Part shown: piece by piece, positions 54,001 through 62,648 of the stretch
Numbering within the stretch: position 1 is the stretch's first letter
How the letters are laid out: each line of letters starts with the position of its first letter
The notes under the pieces: generated by a model
What the model was told of the DNA's origin: nothing
The model's database searches: none
What the model saw: the letters and a program-made list of their open reading frames with translations, nothing else
Source: CAWIHS01 sp963836005
GTDB taxonomy: Bacteria > Pseudomonadota > Gammaproteobacteria > GRL18
Direction of reading: 5' to 3'
NCBI GenBank assembly: GCA_963836005.1
Contig: CAWIHS010000002.1
Location: forward strand, 930,001 to 994,000
DNA: 64,000 nt
Position numbers and translations under genes: made by a program

Positions 54001-55131
54001 AAAAGAAAATCAAACCCGCAAAGCAACACAAGAGCCAAAACTATTTCCCGTGCTCCATTACCGGTGCAGCTGGATCTGACCAAACTGGTCTTGCCGGATT
54101 TTATGAACCCGGAAATCCCAGCAGATAGTCAAACTGCACAGGGGGGCGTAAATCAGCTTACCAGCAAGGATAAAAGTTATCTCGAACCACGAGGCTTTCC
54201 ATTGATAAACGGCAGCGTCGAGCAATTATATGTAGGCGATGTATTGCTGGGAACCGCTAAAATAAAAAGTGAACGTAGGCAAGATAGCATTCATTTTAAA
54301 CAGTTGGCAATCAATGGAAGTTTGCTGGATTACAAGGCTAATGCCATCTGGAGTCAATGGAAAAAACAGCCCAGATTTGATATGCAGGGGGCACTTCATA
54401 TTCCCTCCCTGGAGAGCGCATTGAAGCAATTTGGTTTTCCTGATTTCCTGCAGACAACAGAGGCTGACTTATCCGGCAGTATCGGCTGGCCTGGTAGTCC
54501 GATGGATTTTGACAGGGAAAATCTGGATGGTCTGCTGAATATTAATTTACGTCATGGTCGTCTGGTAAATACTAACAATTCCAACGGAAGCATGAACATC
54601 CTGGGCATTTTAAACCTGTTAAATATGAATGAGATATTCCGCAGGATCTCCCTGAATTTTACGGATATTTCCAAACGTGGCCTCGAATTCAATTCTATTA
54701 CCGGTGATTTTAAACTGAGTGAAGGCAATGCCTTTACGGATAACTATACACTGCTTTCCCCCAGTCTTATTCTTGCCTATAACGGTCGTTTAGGGCTGGT
54801 AAAACAGGATATAGATGCGACTATTATGGCTATTCCCGATGTCTCTGGAACCCTTCCTATTGCCGGCGCGGTAGTTGCTGGACCTGCGGGAGCAGCCGTC
54901 GTATGGATTGGCCAGAAGATACTGGGTGACAAAATCAATCAGATCACCGCTTTAAATTATAAGGTCACAGGCAATTGGGATGCACCGAAGATTAAACAAC
55001 AGCAATTAACAAAAAATGCACTTAAAAACATAAAAAACATTTCTGGTTATGACAAGTTGTTAGAGGTCCGTGATGGCTTTCTTGAAGGTGAAGGAAATGA
55101 TCCGGAGAAGCAGAAGCAGCTAATGCAATAA
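51073..55131 (+). CDS. yhdP: YhdP-family AsmA-like envelope protein
   Basis: 1352 residues from ATG 51073. One N-terminal helix (LVIGLIVFLALILLGLRGSAYYI), then a very long periplasmic beta-rich region and the family C-terminal part (FDRENLDGLLNINLRHGRL, MNILGILNLLNMNEIFRRISLNFTDI, GTLPIAGAVVAGPAGAAVVWIGQKILG). E. coli YhdP helps carry phospholipids from inner to outer membrane as a bridge-like protein. The frame reaches back to TTG 51037; the ATG is preferred, though its ribosome site is weak. tldD, a common neighbour, is absent. Confidence 0.92.
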   Translation: MGNRITTEKLAANDPDSDVSKAWKKSNLLSRTSYFLWHLHKKLVIGLIVFLALILLGLRGSAYYIESHPENISALIETATSLKIRFSDIEVNVNPLFPALYLKNISILDDSESEILLKFAQAKIELNVRHSLWQGRPVIEAFKLDGISTVIRRDDAGRFYIGDLLLSDRSAANNDDWNFSKGFLSFLAQPLIQITNSEFYIVDQLNKIPAMLFHDLNIKLQNQSSRHQLSAAVSLNNTDTRIDFRLDFNGDMEKINHWDGSIFAAVKSLDAVTFRHLIGEKVLQVENFSLTDFELNTQVWATVSQGLLDTIRGDISFRDASLYQLEEERTLVVDELSGNIFIERGLNREKPVLQSKDWNIDLNNIQCKVYADVLSLHRINLQYSAPHQCTECNNMSAAAHVSPQLQIYIDSLDFSKTARLVHFFSPIDFHDQLYRVLKPRGQVKDTYALVTLESLSMPIDITDYQMQASLRHFGINAMAKIPEVRNLSADVRINRLSGFVDIDSHDMKLHLSTLFRDTWPITDLSGTFEWQKDDSGWLLQGKQLTAANEHLKTKTDVNLWIPETGNKRDIFMELSSYYKDADLAYTSHYLPVAIMQDYLVQWLDKSIVSGTGTDGGAIFRGRLGGFPFKDNSGALDIVFNTRDAVLDYVNGWPKLEDLRARIQFTSHGMKAEASHGKILAAVSTNAEVDIKDFKLPVLHVTGDLTGKANDGRIFLQQSQLLSDAMLKAIDAHGDIGIKLDLSKPLKQPGADVRVSVSLKNAQYFPLGLKKKAGLMDKVNGEIFVHNKQISSDNLQARLMGQPAKLKISTSTPDDSQQPHVNIKLDSHASVQKLLEYEVLPEGLNPVWSYIDGQAAVFANIRFSYNKNEITTLISSDLKGVSSRLPFPLNKHKTERKKLSVSLLIQPLRDLTLKLDYAHQIAAALMLDSTVEPANLIKAHVEFGPGNVHLPSTEQVLITGMFEDIEAGAWLDILVNEKRKSNPQSNTRAKTISRAPLPVQLDLTKLVLPDFMNPEIPADSQTAQGGVNQLTSKDKSYLEPRGFPLINGSVEQLYVGDVLLGTAKIKSERRQDSIHFKQLAINGSLLDYKANAIWSQWKKQPRFDMQGALHIPSLESALKQFGFPDFLQTTEADLSGSIGWPGSPMDFDRENLDGLLNINLRHGRLVNTNNSNGSMNILGILNLLNMNEIFRRISLNFTDISKRGLEFNSITGDFKLSEGNAFTDNYTLLSPSLILAYNGRLGLVKQDIDATIMAIPDVSGTLPIAGAVVAGPAGAAVVWIGQKILGDKINQITALNYKVTGNWDAPKIKQQQLTKNALKNIKNISGYDKLLEVRDGFLEGEGNDPEKQKQLMQ

Positions 55132-55302
55132 AGTGCGTAATGTTGATTTTTCAGGCATTTAAGGCAGAATACTAAAATTTATTGATTTTTTCTCCAAAAT
55201 CAACCCCGCCTTGCTTGTAATTTGCTACTGGATCATTGAAACTAAAGTGCTTGATATTAACAATCAGCACCTGATTACACAGGTATACAACAAGAGGAAT
55301 AG

Positions 55303-56118
55303 ATGTCTAAAGTTGCAGCTATACAAATGGCTTCAGGGCCGAATGTGAGTGCTAATCTCAGTGAAGTGCAACGGCTTGTGTCTGATGCTGTAAAACAGGG
55401 TGCAGAACTGGTTGTTCTACCCGAAAATTTTTCCCACATGGGGATGTCTGATAAGGATATCCTGGAATTAGCAGAACCTTATGGTAAAGGACAGGTACAA
55501 ACGTTTTTATCATCGCTGGCAAAAAAACTGGGTATCTGGCTGGTAGGCGGGACCATTCCCATCAAGTCAGAATATAAGCATAAGGTTTATGCTGCTTCAC
55601 TGCTTTATAATGATCAGGGCTATGTGGAGGCGCGTTATCACAAAATACATCTTTTCGATCAGGATCTGGGCAAACTGGGTGGTGCTTATCATGAATCTTC
55701 ATTTACAGTGCCGGGAACAGAACCGGTTGTAGTTGATACGCCTTTTGGCAAATTGGGTCTGGCGATCTGTTATGATCTCCGCTTTCCTGAACTGTTCCGC
55801 TGTATGGTTGCCGCAGGAGCTGAAATTTTTACCATACCTTCATCGTTCACAGCAACAACCGGTAAAGCTCATTGGGAAATACTGAACCGGGCTCGGGCTA
55901 TAGAAAATCTCTGCTATGTGATTTCTGCCGCTCAGGGAGGCTATCATGTTAACGGTAGAGAAACTCATGGTGACAGCATGATTATTGACCCCTGGGGCGG
56001 AATCCTGGATCATCTCAGGCGCGGCTCAGGTTTTGTCATAGCTGATATTGATCAGGATAAAGTCAGGCGTACCAGAAAAAACTTTCCGGTTCTGGAACAT
56101 ACAAAAATCAAGTGCTGA
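55303..56118 (+). CDS. Carbon-nitrogen hydrolase (Nit1/YafV-like nitrilase family)
   Basis: 271 residues, cytoplasmic. Nitrilase-fold triad: Glu41 (VVLPENFSHMG), Lys114 (ARYHKIHLFD) and Cys156 (AICYDLRFPELFR). The pattern KIHLFD...LGKLGGAYHES and CYDLRFPELFR is that of Nit1-type amidases, which hydrolyse deaminated glutathione; substrate assignment is by family only. AGAGGAATAG precedes the ATG. Common downstream neighbour of yhdP. Confidence 0.9.
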   Translation: MSKVAAIQMASGPNVSANLSEVQRLVSDAVKQGAELVVLPENFSHMGMSDKDILELAEPYGKGQVQTFLSSLAKKLGIWLVGGTIPIKSEYKHKVYAASLLYNDQGYVEARYHKIHLFDQDLGKLGGAYHESSFTVPGTEPVVVDTPFGKLGLAICYDLRFPELFRCMVAAGAEIFTIPSSFTATTGKAHWEILNRARAIENLCYVISAAQGGYHVNGRETHGDSMIIDPWGGILDHLRRGSGFVIADIDQDKVRRTRKNFPVLEHTKIKC

Positions 56119-56220
56119 TTCATCCACAGATTGCTTTTTTAGACCTCTGCTTTATATCATTAGAACGTCACCGCTAAAGTTTCAATAAAAGCCCTTGGCA
56201 ACGAAAACTGGATTGCTGAA

Positions 56221-56742
56221 TCAGCTTATACTGTCTTTAAGATACTGAAATAATTGCCTGGCACTTTTAGCTGGCTGGTTATTTCCTTTTTCTTTGACTG
56301 CATGACGCACCAGCTGCCTTAAGCGGTTTCGTTCCAGTTGCGGCTGCTGTTCAAGCAGGGCATTGATTGCTGCATCTCCTTCTGCGATCAGGCGATCACG
56401 CCAGACCTCGAGTCGATGAAATTTAGCCTTCTGCTCAGACTGAGTGTGCAACAACTGATTATATTGTGTGAGTAATGGCTCTGCATCCACTCCGCGCATG
56501 AGTTTGCCGATATATTGCATTTGTCGACGTTTTGCTCCGTTGCTTTTAATCGTCTGCGCAAACAGCAAGGCATCACGCAGATTTTCATCCATGGCGAACT
56601 TTTTCAACCTGTCTGCTGAAAGCAGGGTAAGCTTGACTCCGAGTTCCTGTAAAGCCTCAACTTCGCGCTTTAATTGCGATTTGCTGATATAATGTTCATC
56701 TTCGTCACCATGCAGGTGTGGTTTGTTTTTGTCTGTCTTCAT
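56221..56742 (-). CDS. darP: Ribosome-associated protein DarP (YjgA)
   Basis: 173 residues, basic and helical. Assists late 50S assembly. Diagnostic opening YISKSQLKREVEALQELGVKL, then FAMDENLRDALLFAQTIKSNGAKRRQMQYIGKLMR, and the ending RLRQLVRHAVKEKGNNQPAKSARQLFQYLKD. Length near E. coli YjgA (183). Convergent with the nitrilase gene and divergent from the Lon-like gene; the 222-base gap upstream shows no feature I can name. Confidence 0.93.
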   Translation of the reverse strand: MKTDKNKPHLHGDEDEHYISKSQLKREVEALQELGVKLTLLSADRLKKFAMDENLRDALLFAQTIKSNGAKRRQMQYIGKLMRGVDAEPLLTQYNQLLHTQSEQKAKFHRLEVWRDRLIAEGDAAINALLEQQPQLERNRLRQLVRHAVKEKGNNQPAKSARQLFQYLKDSIS

Positions 56743-56964
56743 TAAGAGATAAAAATCCGCTATCTGCCTGTCAATTTAGTATAAGTTGTATGCATATTCG
56801 ACTAAACCAATCCCATCCATAAACCTGGCCAAGTGAGCGATATCAGACTGCAAAATCGTCGGCAGGCTAAACATCAACATCATAGTGTTTGCAGACTTTC
56901 AGGCGCCTGAGCTGTTTGTAAAATTCTTGATGGGCAGTATTCCAACAGCAAGTTGAGTTAAAAA

Positions 56965-59478
56965 ATGAGTTCACAATATAATACCTTATCTATTGCTCAA
57001 TTGTACAAAATGTGTGATTTGAGTGATTTAAATTTTTCGACCACCGAGGACTTGCCGGTACTTGATGAAATTCTGGGACAGCAGCGGGCATTAACAGCGA
57101 TTAATTTCGGTATGGGGATGAACCATAAAGGTTACAATCTGTTTGTTCTCGGACCGGAGGGCATCGGCAAAACAGCGTTAATAAAAAAGCTGTTAAGAAA
57201 GCACTATGTAAGACAGAAAAAAACCTTTGACTGGTGCTATGTCAATAATTTTGAATATCCCCAGCATCCTAACTTTCTAAGGTTACCGGCAGGTACTGCA
57301 AAACCTTTTGCTGACTCTATGGAGAAATTGATCAAGTCCATATCATCGTTGATATCATCGGCTTTTCAAAGTGAGGAGTATGCAGTCCAGGTACAGGCCA
57401 TTGAGAGCGCTATCAATGAGCAGGGTGACAAGTTAATCAATGACTTAATTGACCTGGCGGGTAAAGATGAGGTGGCCATTATCCGTACTCCCAGCGGATA
57501 TACTTTGTCTGCTCTTGTCGATGGGCAGGTCTCAAATCTGGACAGCTTCAAAAAGCTGCCTGAAGAGGAACAACAAGAACGCAACCAGAAGATTGATGCC
57601 TATCAGGAAAAACTCCAGGAAACGTTAATTCTGCTGCCAGGCTGGGAGCAGAAGGGCAAGGAGCAAATGGATCAACTGGATAAAGATATTGTTTCTAAAC
57701 TGGTTGATACGGCAATGCAGCATTTGTTCGAAAAGTATGAACTGCTGGAACCGGTAAAAAACTACCTCAAGCAGGTCAAGGATGATATTGTTAACCATCT
57801 TGAAGAATTTTACGAAGAGGAATTACAGGCCAAGGAAAAAGGCAGTTCGACACGAAAACATATCAGTAAAACGGCCAATTTTCATCGCTATCTGGTTAAT
57901 GTCCTGGTTGATAATTCTGAGTCAGATGATATGCCGGTTATGTTTGAAGATAATCCGACGTATTCCAACTTGATTGGACGTATAGAACATCTTGCTTATT
58001 ACAATCCCAAAGAGACTGAACAGCAGAAATCCGACAATGCCTTTGGGCTGGGAAATCTATTAACGGCCTTTACTCTGATTAAACCAGGGGCTTTACATAA
58101 GGCTAATGATGGTTATCTGTTGCTAGATGCCGACAAGTTACTGATCAATCCTTATGCCTGGGAAGGACTCAAACGGGCACTAAAATCCGGCTATATCAAT
58201 ATTGAACCCCTGGATGAATTACACAGCTATTCACGCACTGTGAGTCTGGAACCTGAACCTGTACCGCTTAAAATTAAAATTATATTAATCGGGGAACGGC
58301 ATATTTATCATTTATTAAAAGAAAATGATCCTGAGTTTAATAAGCTTTTCAAGGTAAATGTGGAATTTTCTGAGTATCTGGAACGAACGCAGGAACATGT
58401 GTATAAATTTACTTGCCTGATTGCCAATTTGCAGCGCCAGGAAAATGTTGCGCCGATAGAACGTACTGCGATTGAACGTATTATTGAACATAGCTCAAGG
58501 TTGGTGGATGACGGAGAAAAAATTTCGCTGCATGTTGGTGACTTACGGGATTTGATCCTGGAATCTGAATTTTATTTCAAGCAGCGCATACTAACGACAG
58601 AGGAGAATCAAGCTGACATAAAAAGAACGCTTAACCGTGATGATGTGAACAGTGCAATCAATGCCAGAATCTATCGAGCCAATCAATATCAGCAGCGGCT
58701 TTATAAAGATATCCTGCGAGGCACTATTCTTATTGATACGGATCATTATAAAGTGGGTCAGATCAATGCCCTGTCCATTATCCAGATGGGGGAATTTTGT
58801 TTTGGTCAGCCTTCTCGAATCACTGCAACTGTACGTATCGGTGAAGGGCATATTGTTGATATAGAACGTGAAGTGGATCTGGGTGGGGAAATACACAGCA
58901 AGGGAGTGATGATCCTGTCTTCCTATCTGGGATATCATTATGCTAAAACTCGCTTGTTATCACTAGATGCGAATTTAACCTTTGAGCAATCTTATGGCCA
59001 GATCGATGGGGACAGTGCCTCGGTGGCTGAATTGTGTGCTCTGCTTTCAGCCGTTTCTGAAATTCCGGTGAATCAGTCATTTGCCCTGACCGGTTCAGTG
59101 AACCAGTTAGGTGAAGTTCAGGCCATTGGCGGAGTAAATGAAAAAATTGAAGGCTTTTTTGATATTTGCAAGCTTAGAGGCCTCACCGGTCAGCAGGCCG
59201 TCATTATCCCGCAAAGTAATGTGATTAATTTAATGCTCAAGGATGAAGTAATAAGCGCAGTAAAAAACAATTTATTTACTATTTATAGTATTGAACATGT
59301 CGATGAAGCCCTGGGTCTACTGATGGGGATGGATGCAGGTTCTCTGAATGAAAATGGGACCTACCCTGAGGGTACTATAAATCAGCGCATTCAGAAAAAT
59401 CTGGAATATTATACAGCGATAAAGCATTCAGAGCAGCATAAGCATGACAAGGATGATGAATGTATCAGGGAAGCGTAA
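56965..59478 (+). CDS. Lon-like ATP-dependent protease (LonB/YcbZ-related)
   Basis: 837 residues. No classical Lon N-domain. P-loop GPEGIGKT (63-70), a large helical insert (about 110-300), AAA core containing LIKPGALHKANDGYLLLDADKLL, ALKSGYINIEPL and IKIILIGERHIYHLL, then the Lon protease domain with catalytic Ser684 (QIDGDSASVAELCALLSA) and Lys727 (IGGVNEKIEGFFD). Similar to the LonB-like proteins found widely in proteobacteria; role in stress or quality control is inference. The TAA is followed by a family A element. Confidence 0.9.
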   Translation: MSSQYNTLSIAQLYKMCDLSDLNFSTTEDLPVLDEILGQQRALTAINFGMGMNHKGYNLFVLGPEGIGKTALIKKLLRKHYVRQKKTFDWCYVNNFEYPQHPNFLRLPAGTAKPFADSMEKLIKSISSLISSAFQSEEYAVQVQAIESAINEQGDKLINDLIDLAGKDEVAIIRTPSGYTLSALVDGQVSNLDSFKKLPEEEQQERNQKIDAYQEKLQETLILLPGWEQKGKEQMDQLDKDIVSKLVDTAMQHLFEKYELLEPVKNYLKQVKDDIVNHLEEFYEEELQAKEKGSSTRKHISKTANFHRYLVNVLVDNSESDDMPVMFEDNPTYSNLIGRIEHLAYYNPKETEQQKSDNAFGLGNLLTAFTLIKPGALHKANDGYLLLDADKLLINPYAWEGLKRALKSGYINIEPLDELHSYSRTVSLEPEPVPLKIKIILIGERHIYHLLKENDPEFNKLFKVNVEFSEYLERTQEHVYKFTCLIANLQRQENVAPIERTAIERIIEHSSRLVDDGEKISLHVGDLRDLILESEFYFKQRILTTEENQADIKRTLNRDDVNSAINARIYRANQYQQRLYKDILRGTILIDTDHYKVGQINALSIIQMGEFCFGQPSRITATVRIGEGHIVDIEREVDLGGEIHSKGVMILSSYLGYHYAKTRLLSLDANLTFEQSYGQIDGDSASVAELCALLSAVSEIPVNQSFALTGSVNQLGEVQAIGGVNEKIEGFFDICKLRGLTGQQAVIIPQSNVINLMLKDEVISAVKNNLFTIYSIEHVDEALGLLMGMDAGSLNENGTYPEGTINQRIQKNLEYYTAIKHSEQHKHDKDDECIREA

Positions 59479-59510
59479 AATAGATTAAATTTCAAAAACT
59501 ATAGTCTATA

Positions 59511-59662
59511 CACACGTAGGTACTTAAGGATAATTGAGTGTTTGTGGAAGGCAGATAATTGCTCCTGCGTGATCTGCATTCCCTACATGGAAGTATTTAC
59601 GGCGTCTTCCGGAACAAATACTCGATTATCCGCACCTGATTTTGCTTAAGTACCTACCTATG
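59511..59662. mobile_element. Family A element, 152 bp, perfect 10-bp target duplication
   Basis: Ends CACACGTAGGTACTTAAGG and CTTAAGTACCTACCTATG, inner arms TAATTGAGTGTTTG and TAATCGAGTATTTG. Flanked by ATAGTCTATA at 59501-59510 and 59663-59672. Lies between the Lon-like gene end and the HPr gene end. Confidence 0.88.
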
Positions 59663-59724
59663 ATAGTCTATATATTTATCAGTAAGCTTGTCTGTTTTGT
59701 GTCTCCATGCATTCACCTGCTTTT

Positions 59725-59994
59725 TCATTCTTCTTCGTCAAAACGCTGTTTGACTAATAATTGCAGCGCTGAAAAAGCCTCCTGTTCATCTGAGCCGTCA
59801 ATAACAAGGATTATTTTACTTCCCTGAGAGGCCGCCAGCATCATCACGCTCATAATACTTTTACCATTAGCGATCTTACCCTTGCTGGATAACTGGATGT
59901 CAGACGTAAATTTGCTCGCCAGAGTGACCAGTTTGGCTGCTGCCCGTGCATGCAGGCCTAGCTTGTTTATAATGGTTATTGATGCCTGTATCAT
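59725..59994 (-). CDS. HPr-type phosphocarrier (NPr/HPr)
   Basis: 89 residues. Phospho-acceptor His15 in LGLHARAAAKL and regulatory Ser46 in NGKSIMSVMMLAASQG, both at standard positions. Last gene of the leftward phosphotransferase group. Ser46 together with the hprK gene nearby suggests it is also phosphorylated on serine. Probably the phosphate donor to PtsN and/or the EIIA-Man-type protein; whether it should be called ptsO or ptsH cannot be settled from sequence alone. Confidence 0.92.
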   Translation of the reverse strand: MIQASITIINKLGLHARAAAKLVTLASKFTSDIQLSSKGKIANGKSIMSVMMLAASQGSKIILVIDGSDEQEAFSALQLLVKQRFDEEE

Positions 59995-60089
59995 TTGCTC
60001 ATGTTTATATTAAAAACCTGCCTAAGAGTGTCACTGTGTTTCCTCGTGGCAGCTTCTTAGGTATCATATGCATTGTATGCATTTTTTCT

Positions 60090-60491
60090 TTAGGGGTCAG
60101 AGGGCTGGTTGATTAGAAAAACACTATCCTCAATACTGGACATGGCTTTGCCGGCTAATTCCTGTAAATTAAGCTGCGCATAATTCATCACTCTGACCAG
60201 CATGGGCAGATTTAGTCCGGTAACTACTGTACGGTTTTTGGAATTCAGCAGCCGGCTGGCAATGTTACTTGGGGTGGAACCGTACATGTCGGTTAAAATA
60301 AGGATTCCGTCGCCCTGATCGATCTTTTTGCAGAGCATTTCTGCTCGCTCCTGCATCGTTTCCAGTTTTTGCTGGTTGGTGATGGCCAGATTTTCGGTTG
60401 CAAGTGGACAGATACCCAGCATATTGGTTGCAGTTTCCAGCATACTGTTGCCAATTGTATCGTGAGTGATGAGTAATAGTGCTACACTCAT
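60090..60491 (-). CDS. PTS EIIA component, mannose/fructose family
   Basis: 133 residues. Active-site His10 in ALLLITHDTIGNSML; later GDGILILTDMYGSTPSNIASRLL and VVTGLNLPMLVRVMNY are typical of EIIA-Man domains. No EIIB, EIIC or EIID genes are present, so it is likely a regulatory EIIA that reports phosphorylation state rather than taking part in sugar uptake (inference). Separated from rapZ by a family A element, and from the HPr gene by about 95 bases. Confidence 0.9.
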   Translation of the reverse strand: MSVALLLITHDTIGNSMLETATNMLGICPLATENLAITNQQKLETMQERAEMLCKKIDQGDGILILTDMYGSTPSNIASRLLNSKNRTVVTGLNLPMLVRVMNYAQLNLQELAGKAMSSIEDSVFLINQPSDP

Positions 60492-60577
60492 TACAATAAC
60501 CCTATGGTGACGCTATTAAAGACAATGAGGCGATTATAAGCCTAAATTTTGTACTTTAATAGGGAGTAAAGGGGATT

Positions 60578-60730
60578 CATTCGTATGTACTTAAGGATTA
60601 ACATGTGTTTGTGGAAGAAGTTTATGTAGCCAGGGATGGCTACATAAAGCCTACATGGACCTGTTTACGGCGTCTTCTGGAATAAACACATAATTATCCT
60701 TACTCATTTTTGCTTAAGTACATACCTATG
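60578..60730. mobile_element. Family A element, 153 bp, perfect 10-bp target duplication
   Basis: Ends CATTCGTATGTACTTAAGG and CTTAAGTACATACCTATG, with inner ACATGTGTTTG and TTATGTGTTTA. Flanked by AAAGGGGATT at 60568-60577 and 60731-60740. Contains the inner inverted pair TATGTAGCCA/TGGCTACATA in its core. Lies inside the rapZ/EIIA gap of an otherwise compact leftward gene group. Confidence 0.9.
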
Positions 60731-60770
60731 AAAGGGGATTAGGTATGATTTTAATTGCTGCAGTCTTTAA

Positions 60771-61625
60771 TTAAACAAGTTCCTTATGACGTGCAATAAC
60801 CGCCTGTCTTTGTTGACTAAAATATCTGGCCAGTTGTTCTACCATATAAACTGAACGATGCTGACCTCCCGTGCAGCCAATGGCAACAGTAAAGTAACTG
60901 CGATTATCCTGTTCATATCTTGGCAGCCATTTTTCAATAAATTGTTTAATATCCTCAAACATTTCATGGCTGACAGGCTGTTGTTCTATAAAATCTGCCA
61001 CAGCCTGGTCTTTGCCGGTCAATGCTCTCAGTGCCGGTTCCCAATAAGGATTTGGCAGGCTGCGCATGTCAAACATAAGATCTACTTCATCAGGTAAACC
61101 GTGTTTAAAACCAAATGAAAGAAACTGCAAGGTCATCAGGGGTTGATCAACCATCATGATCAAGTTTTTTATCCTGTCTTTCAATTGGTGTACATTGATA
61201 TTAGAGGTATCAATTTTCTGATCAGAGCATTTTTGTATATTTTCCAGGATCCTGCGTTCCTGATCGATGGCTTCTTCCAGTGAGGTCAGGGAATTGGTCA
61301 AAGGATGCTTACGACGCGTTTCACTGAAGCGCTTTTTGAGGACTTTTGTTTCTGCATACAGGTAGAGTACATTGCACTCGATACCGATAGCATCAATCTT
61401 TTTGATAGTCTCAGAAAAGTCAGAAAAATTTCGGGTTATTGTGCGAGCATCAATTCCTACCGCAATCTTGTCTATATAAGATCGGTCACTGAGACTTTTT
61501 ATGACCAGTTCTTCGAACAATTCCAGGGGTAAATTGTCAATGCAGTAGTAATCCATGTCTTCCAGAACATGTAGTGCTGTTGTTTTACCTGAACCGGACA
61601 GGCCGCTGACGATTTGTAGTTTCAT
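60771..61625 (-). CDS. rapZ: RNase adapter protein RapZ
   Basis: 284 residues. In E. coli RapZ directs RNase E to the sRNA GlmZ and so controls glucosamine-6-phosphate synthesis. Walker A GLSGSGKT at 8-15, YCIDNLPLELFEEL, AVGIDARTI, LYLYAETKVLKKRFSETRRKHPL and the C-terminal FGFKHGLPDEVDLMFDMRSLPNPYW plus VAIGCTGGQHRSVYM. All family marks intact. Standard neighbour of ptsN and the phosphotransferase genes. Confidence 0.95.
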   Translation of the reverse strand: MKLQIVSGLSGSGKTTALHVLEDMDYYCIDNLPLELFEELVIKSLSDRSYIDKIAVGIDARTITRNFSDFSETIKKIDAIGIECNVLYLYAETKVLKKRFSETRRKHPLTNSLTSLEEAIDQERRILENIQKCSDQKIDTSNINVHQLKDRIKNLIMMVDQPLMTLQFLSFGFKHGLPDEVDLMFDMRSLPNPYWEPALRALTGKDQAVADFIEQQPVSHEMFEDIKQFIEKWLPRYEQDNRSYFTVAIGCTGGQHRSVYMVEQLARYFSQQRQAVIARHKELV

Positions 61626-61662
61626 AGTGTATCGTTTAGTTGTAGTTTCATGGCGTTTCAGA

Positions 61663-62148
61663 TCAGGTTTTTTTCAAAGCATACTGCATGATAGCGGTTT
61701 TAACCAATAAGCTGATATTGCGAGATCTACCGCAGGACAAAGTAATACCAGGAGTTGGGATAGACTCATGATACCAGTATTTGTATGCAGGTGTAATCAC
61801 TGCAGTCTGAAATTCAGCATCTGGAGGCCGCACCAGTTCAATAATCATATCGAGGAAACAGCGTTCTGTAATATACTCGCTGCCTTTCATTAGGGGAATA
61901 TCCAGTAAACCCAGTTCACGTATATGCATCAAACCAGAATATTGTTCTGGGCAGCAGCCAAAGATCCGCTGGTTTTCAATATGAAACAATGGGGCATCAT
62001 CACACACTAACTGAGCGCCTGAATCGAGCAGTTCCAGAGCTGTTTCTGATTTACCTACAGCGCTTTTTCCAATCAGATAAATGCCTGTCTGTAGATAATA
62101 CAATAACACACCGTGTCGAGGGAGTAGCGGTTTATAGGATGGAGACAC
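61663..62148 (-). CDS. hprK: Short HPr kinase/phosphorylase (catalytic domain only)
   Basis: 161 residues, against about 310 in Gram-positive HprK: the N-terminal domain is missing and only the catalytic C-terminal domain remains. It keeps the HG pair (RHGVLL, His12) and P-loop GKSAVGKSE (27-35), followed by CDDAPLF and IRELGLLDIPLM in the region of the K3 motif. Short forms are known in other proteobacteria. Target would be Ser46 of the HPr-type protein encoded 1.7 kb downstream. The gap to ptsN is 15 bases, and to rapZ 37, so one operon. Confidence 0.85.
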   Translation of the reverse strand: MSPSYKPLLPRHGVLLYYLQTGIYLIGKSAVGKSETALELLDSGAQLVCDDAPLFHIENQRIFGCCPEQYSGLMHIRELGLLDIPLMKGSEYITERCFLDMIIELVRPPDAEFQTAVITPAYKYWYHESIPTPGITLSCGRSRNISLLVKTAIMQYALKKT

Positions 62149-62163
62149 GGGCAGCGGTATAGT

Positions 62164-62613
62164 CTAGATATTGATTAATATATTATACACTGACTCGATT
62201 GAAGTTGCGTTTTCCAGCGTTTTTCGATTTTCTGGCTGTCGAAAGAATTCTGCCAAACGAGCGAGTATTTGCAGGTGTTCTTCTGTTGAATCTTCTGGAA
62301 CCATTAAGGCAAAAAGTATTCGAGCGGGTTCTCGATCTACGGCATCAAAGTCTATGCCCTCAGCCAGAGTGAGAAAAACGCCTATGGGTTCCTGACAATT
62401 ATCTAAACGTCCATGGGGCAAAGCGACCCCATGACCAATACCTGTACTGCCCAGGCGTTCACGACTAATGAGTGAGTCAAATATTTCATTGGCCGAGTAT
62501 TCAGGAAAGCTATCATTAACGAGCTGGCTAATGATTTCCAGGGCTTTCTTTTTACTCGTTGCTTCACTATTAAGTAAAATCTGATCAATCTTGATGAGAT
62601 TACTGAATTTCAT
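62164..62613 (-). CDS. ptsN: PTS IIA-like nitrogen regulatory protein PtsN
   Basis: 149 residues, EIIA-Ntr. Phospho-acceptor His67 in GIGHGVALPHGRL; also LISRERLGSTGIG and LVPEDSTEEHLQIL-like LMVPEDSTEEHLQILARLA. Regulates potassium uptake, RpoN-linked and stringent functions in relatives. Lies 35 bases after hpf and before hprK, the conserved rpoN-hpf-ptsN order. Confidence 0.95.
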   Translation of the reverse strand: MKFSNLIKIDQILLNSEATSKKKALEIISQLVNDSFPEYSANEIFDSLISRERLGSTGIGHGVALPHGRLDNCQEPIGVFLTLAEGIDFDAVDREPARILFALMVPEDSTEEHLQILARLAEFFRQPENRKTLENATSIESVYNILINI

Positions 62614-62648
62614 GGTCAGTACAGGTGTTTTGTTTCAGTTAACACTGA

